From positions 117,619,362-117,683,361 of the forward strand of contig OY740765.1 in assembly GCA_963513935.1 (NCBI GenBank): a DNA stretch of 64,000 nucleotides, in the 5' to 3' direction. Positions 54,901 through 60,900 of the stretch are shown here, piece by piece; position 1 is the first letter of the stretch; the number at the start of each line of letters is the position of its first letter. Source of the DNA: Aphrophora alni. Lineage: Eukaryota > Arthropoda > Insecta > Hemiptera > Aphrophoridae. A program made the position numbers and the translations under genes. The notes under the pieces are model-generated. The model made no database searches, was not told the origin of the DNA, and saw only the letters and a program-made list of their open reading frames with translations.

Positions 54901-57900
54901 ACATTTTCAATTGATTATTAAAACATTTATTTTGCTTTAATTTTTCTTTTAAACCCTAGAACACTACTCATTCGTAAAAATTATGACCCGCCCTTTGTAA
55001 AATTCGGAGAACCCGTAGACAAAAGACGGACACGCTCTGTCTTTTTGTTTACCTTTCCGCCATTGTGAATAGAGGCCAGTGTCTCTTCGGCTAAGCTCAA
55101 GGTTGAACCGTTATTACCGTACTCAAGCTCGCGTTGTATATTTTACAGAAGAATAGTGTTTGCGAAAGTTTTAACTATTAAATGTTTGAATATTTTTTTG
55201 TAAATTATTGTTTTTATATTGTTAGTTTTTTGTGTTGTAAATAGTTTATTGTGTAAATAGTGATTTTAGAGTTCAAGGTGTTTGCTTTAGCTACTAAGTG
55301 TATATTAATCACTGCAAGGAATATGATTCTCAGTGAAGACAGGACTCTAATTTTGGTATTTTTGGCATTCTACCTAATGAACTTATTGTAAATCATTTTT
55401 CTCTTTTTATATAAAGTAAACACTTAAAAATGATGTATTTTATGAATATCCGATTAATTTTTCCAATAAAATAATATTTATATTTTTTTCGATTTTTTTT
55501 CAGATTAATTATTTTTTTAAACGTACTTGTAGTGGTGGTAAAAATTTTTTTTTTACAGATAAAATATGTAGGAATTCATTGTTAAATATTTTTATAAACA
55601 CTTAAAAACAATAAAGGATTTAATATAAAAAATAGTCAACACTAAAGTAAAGTTTAAAAAAATAATAATAAAAATAAAAACAGAATGTAGTAAAATTTAC
55701 GAATGAAAAGTGATCACGTAACAATGAACTAAGAAAAGTAATCTAGGGTTAAAGTGCTAAATTTTAAGGGCATTGATTTTTTATAATATTTATATTTTAA
55801 AATGTAAAATATACTTTGATTTTACTCTCTGACATGTTATAGTTCCATGGTTTGCATTATCAACTTTAGAATTTTTAATGTATTATTTAAAAAATTCTTT
55901 TATCATTTTTATTTTGTTTTAAAGTGCTACATTTTAAGGGCATTGTTTTTTTATAAAATTTATATCTAAAATGTAAAATAAACTTTGTTTTTTTATCTCT
56001 GACATGTTATAATTCCATGGTTTGCATTATCAATTTTCACATTTTCAATTTATTATTTTTTAAATTCTTTTAATTTTTTTATTTTGTTTTAAGTTTTCTT
56101 TTTTAAGTGCTACATTTATTGTATTGTTTTTTATAATATTTATATTTCAAAATGTAAAATAAAGTTTGTTTTTTACTCTATGACATGCTAAATAAGGTTG
56201 AACCTAACACAAGAATAAGGATGTTACTTCAGATAGCGCGAGTGATTGTAGGTTATAAGTGTTTGTTAGTGTTATACTTTTGTTTTGTATGTAATAATGG
56301 AGCTAATGTGTTTTTATATCTAATATATATCTAATATTAATGTAATTGTAACTATTGTATTTGTTAAGTGTTAAATGTATTTTGTGTATAGGTATTTAGT
56401 GACAACTCAAATGTATAGTTCAGATTTGTTGAACACTCTATACCAAAAATTGAGGCAAATAAATAATAATAATAAAAGAAGAAGAGTTGATCAAAATGTG
56501 ATAGGAAAGATGAAAGTGAGCACTCTAACCCAAGACTACATGGAAATGGTGTAGATCCCTGAGAATGCCATACTAACTATAAATGAGCTCTGAAAGAGAG
56601 TCATTTGTTATTATTGGGTCAGTCCTCTAGACTGACAATGTCTTAAAGGTGTCTTATTTATTTTCTTAAAATTGAAATTATAAATTATATTAAATTTTGT
56701 ATATACTTAAATTAATTGTAGGTATAACATTGGGTTTGTAATAACTTTTGTAAAATATTATGTAATTTGAATGAGAATAGGAAATAGTTGATAATAAAAA
56801 TTTAAAAAAATAAAGTTTAGTAGAGGTTTGATGGTATATCTTTAAAGTTGTAAACTCGTTGCATCAAATGCAAATGAACTAGGTACTGAGAAAGTTTCCA
56901 GAATATTCAATTCCCCGACAGCTGATGATATGTACAATGGTGATGAAGTTGCTATGGTAATGATGGGTGAGGTTGGTTGTGAGAGGAGAGACTACAAAGA
57001 AAACTAACTGCCTACTGATTGATGAAGTGAAATGTGGTGGTGTAATTACTATGGTAATGACAGGTATGGTTGGTTGGCTGTAAGAGGGGAGACTGCAAAG
57101 GAAAATATATTTCAGCTGAAGAAGTGAAACATGGCTATGAAATTTCTATAGTAATGATGGATGTAGTTGGCTGTGAGAGAGGAGATCACAAAAGACAAAT
57201 ATCTGCCAGGTGATGAAGTTAAATATGGCAGTAATGTTACTATAGTAATGACAGGTGTAGCTGACTCTGAGAGAGGAGATCATAAAATAAATCTGCCAGC
57301 TGATGAAGTGAAACTTTGCAGTGAAGTTGCTATAGTAATAATAGGTATGGTTTGCTGTGGGAGGAGAGATCACGAAGTAAACTAACTACCTGCTGGACTT
57401 CTTAAAATTCCACAAGGGTGTTACAATACTGATATACTGCTATAAGTTATGTTTGTTAGTGTAGAGTCTCTGGTCTAATACAAATTATTAAATCTTAATT
57501 GTTAAGTTAATAAAACTATACTTTTATCATTGAAAATTATGATCATATATGTAATATAAATGCTAAACTACATGTGTTATATTAACTATTATATAATATG
57601 TATAATTGTAATATACTAGTTAAATAGAAGCATAGTTGTTACCATCTCCCTCTTGGAAATACACAGTTTCAACGACATGAGAGTAAAGTTTCAATGATAT
57701 AACAGTAATAATGACATGGCAGTAACAATTTCATAAACATGACTGAACAGTCTGTTTCACCTACTCTGGATCCATCCTTTTAGACAACCAATATATCAGA
57801 ATACATTGATATTGGGTTCCCCTCTACACATTCACTTCTTGTAGGTTAAATGATGTCATATCCCACATCAAAGCTAAATCTAGGGACACAACTCTCTAAC

Positions 57901-60900
57901 TCAGAACCTAGTATAGGTGCTGCATATTTCACCATGTTCCTATACTGCCACAGCAATATATTCTGGCTTCACATTTCCACATCCTATATTATATAACATT
58001 TGTTGATGTTCAGAAGATGAATATTTAGGATTACTTCAAAAACTTCCATCAGGGCAGTCTTCATGCCGCTCCTTATATTAATCCACTGGACTCTTATAAG
58101 TCTAGAACAGATGTTCCCTACATGCATCCCTGTCTACCATACCAAAGATGCATGATATCTTGGATAGTACCAGTGTGTGATAGATTCATGCAGTAATCTT
58201 GGGTGTCATTTAACAGGTCCCATGGCACTGCTACAGCACACTGGTTATTTTGGTGCAGCAGCTCTCTATATGTGGCCTCCAACAAAGTTTACTATCAAGT
58301 GAAATATCCGGATTCTTACCTTCTGCATCATCTCAAACCTGCTGCCTTAAACTATTGGGAGTTTGAGAATATCCAACTTCCTTTTGTTCTTGAAGAGAAT
58401 TAGATCTATCTTATCTGGTTTGGCTGAAAGGCCTTGCTCATCACATCACACCTGTATTAACTAAAAGCCCTCTGCATCAGCTTAAAAACCACACCAAAGT
58501 TCCTGAACCAATACCGAACCACCATCTGCATATGCTTGTGCATATAATCCTTCTGATTTAAGTCTGTCTAACAGCAGCCCATCCATCACCACGCACCATA
58601 AGTAGGAGGACAAGCAACATCTCTGTGATAGACCATCTGTTATTACTTTGCCAAAATCAATCATGAATTAAAAATCTCATCATACACCCCTCCAGTGTCT
58701 TTTGTATCTAGCACCTAAAAAATTGACACTGCTCTGTCTTCTAACATCCTTATAATTCACTCAGTTTTTTAATGTTGAAGGCACTTTCTACATAAAAATA
58801 TAACCGTAGAGCAAATTTCAATGATATCTCAATCTTCAATGAGTAGAGTGACCCTTTGTAGACCTCACTGGGATGTATAAATTCTGTGAAAATCTACATG
58901 CTTGTAACTGATCATTGGGGCGAAAAATCACTCTATAACTTTTTCCAGTACTTTTTAGATGCATGAGAGAAAATAATTGGTCTAAAAGTAATAACATTAC
59001 TTTAGGAGTGCTTACCTAGTTTTGAAAGAAGACCACTCTAATCTGTCTCCATGCCTGACACTTTCCACTTATCAATAATATCCACTGCTCCAGGGTGATA
59101 TTAATAATTTACCTACCTCCTCTAGTAAAAAACTCCTTTTCCATATCTGAATTTAACATCTCCAGATTCGTGGCCACTGAATAGTTCATCATATACCTTC
59201 CTCTGTTATTTGTATCAGAGTACATTCTCCTAATGTGCACCACATTCCTACACCATCGTTCCTTTGATTCCCTCTACAAGTTTCAACTAGACTCACCAGA
59301 TTATTTGATGAAATCTGATCAATCCCGTAAATATGAACTGATACATAGATACATTGTATCTGATAGAACCATACATAGTGGTGTTACAACCCCATCTATG
59401 CTTATATCTAACTTTACAGCCAACATATCTCTTGTATACTCACTCTCAAATGTGTTTACATACCCGTTTATCAATAAGCTGCCTCTTGGTTGGTCTTTGC
59501 TGCTTCTGCCCTCTTTAGCAAACACTCTTTCAGCTTTGTCTTCAACTTGGCAAATTAATGGTCTTTCTTTATTTTTGCTTCCCATTTTTTTTAGTCCTTT
59601 TCTTTGGACAAGGAATATGTAATATGTGTTATAGTGTATGAGACAGTGTTTAAGCCTTTGTGACTGAGAGGACCCCCATCCATCACCTACCCACCTACGA
59701 ATAACGAATAATATCAAAAGCAAAGTAGTAACCACATGAACCCCCCTAATCCGCAGCACCCAGTACGGACCTAATCCAGTCAACCACCTGGTTATTCTAG
59801 GTGCTACAAGATATTACATCAGCTGGCACCTCTCAAGGATGTGCTGGACTTAGTACGTGAATCCAATGGCTCCTAATAAAAATTTACAAATGGACCTTTC
59901 TTATGGACATTATTTGGTGTAATCAAAATAAATTAAACAATAGTTTTCTACATAACGCAAGATGGACAATATTTTTGTTTTTAATTCAAATTAAAAATTA
60001 ACATTTGTAGATAAACTTAAATATATATGATTCTAAAAGTCTTATTTAATTATTGTATGATTTTGATTCTATATTTCTTTTCTTGTCAATATTATTTTAG
60101 AAAGCAAATAAATTTAATAACAATGTTATTTGAATATTTCAGGTCTGATAATATTGCTGCTACAAAAATCAAGAACACTGATGTTCATATAGCATTGTAC
60201 TATGAGAGTAAAGAAGAAAAAGATATATTTAGAGACAAGGTTGAACTCTTAAAAAAATCTGTTAAAATTGACACCTATGGAGAACATGGTGAATTTAAGA
60301 ACTGCAGTGATAATTTAAAATTTTGCTTGCACAATATTACTGCAAATTATAAATTTTATCTCATTTTGGAGAATTGGTTTTGCAAAGACTATGTCTCTAA
60401 AACATTTTTCCGTGCATTACAGTAAGTAAGACAATGTATATATACTTAAAGTTTTTAGGTCTTTTGAAGTTCAAAATAATAATTCAACTAGATTTATCCC
60501 AACAGGTTTATAGTGCTGATCTACATATCATTAACAATTATTCTAAATTTAAAAGCAATGAATAAGTAAAAATTATAATAATTAGTTTTGAAGCTACCAT
60601 CCTATGGTGATTAACAGTTACATTGATTTCATTCTAACAGCACATACTGAGTTTTAAGATTGGATTTTCATACTTCTGCTGTTTTCATTTTTCAATTAAA
60701 TTCAAATTTAAAAAAAACTTTAATAACTATTGACCTATTTTATTGCATTTCCAGTGTATTTGAGTACTATTCTTCTTGTTTGTAGGAATGAACTAATACC
60801 GATTGTTTGGGGTGATGCACCACAATCCTTGTATGAGCTCTTGGCTCCAGCAAAGAAAACGTTTCTTTATATTGATGACTTAAATAGAAATTTCACACAC

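Noticed and set aside
59319..59783. A 154-codon minus-strand frame, among the longest in the window
   Set aside because: It has no clear family motif and lies upstream of the R1-like LINE on the same strand, so it is probably decayed LINE sequence; not called as a gene.
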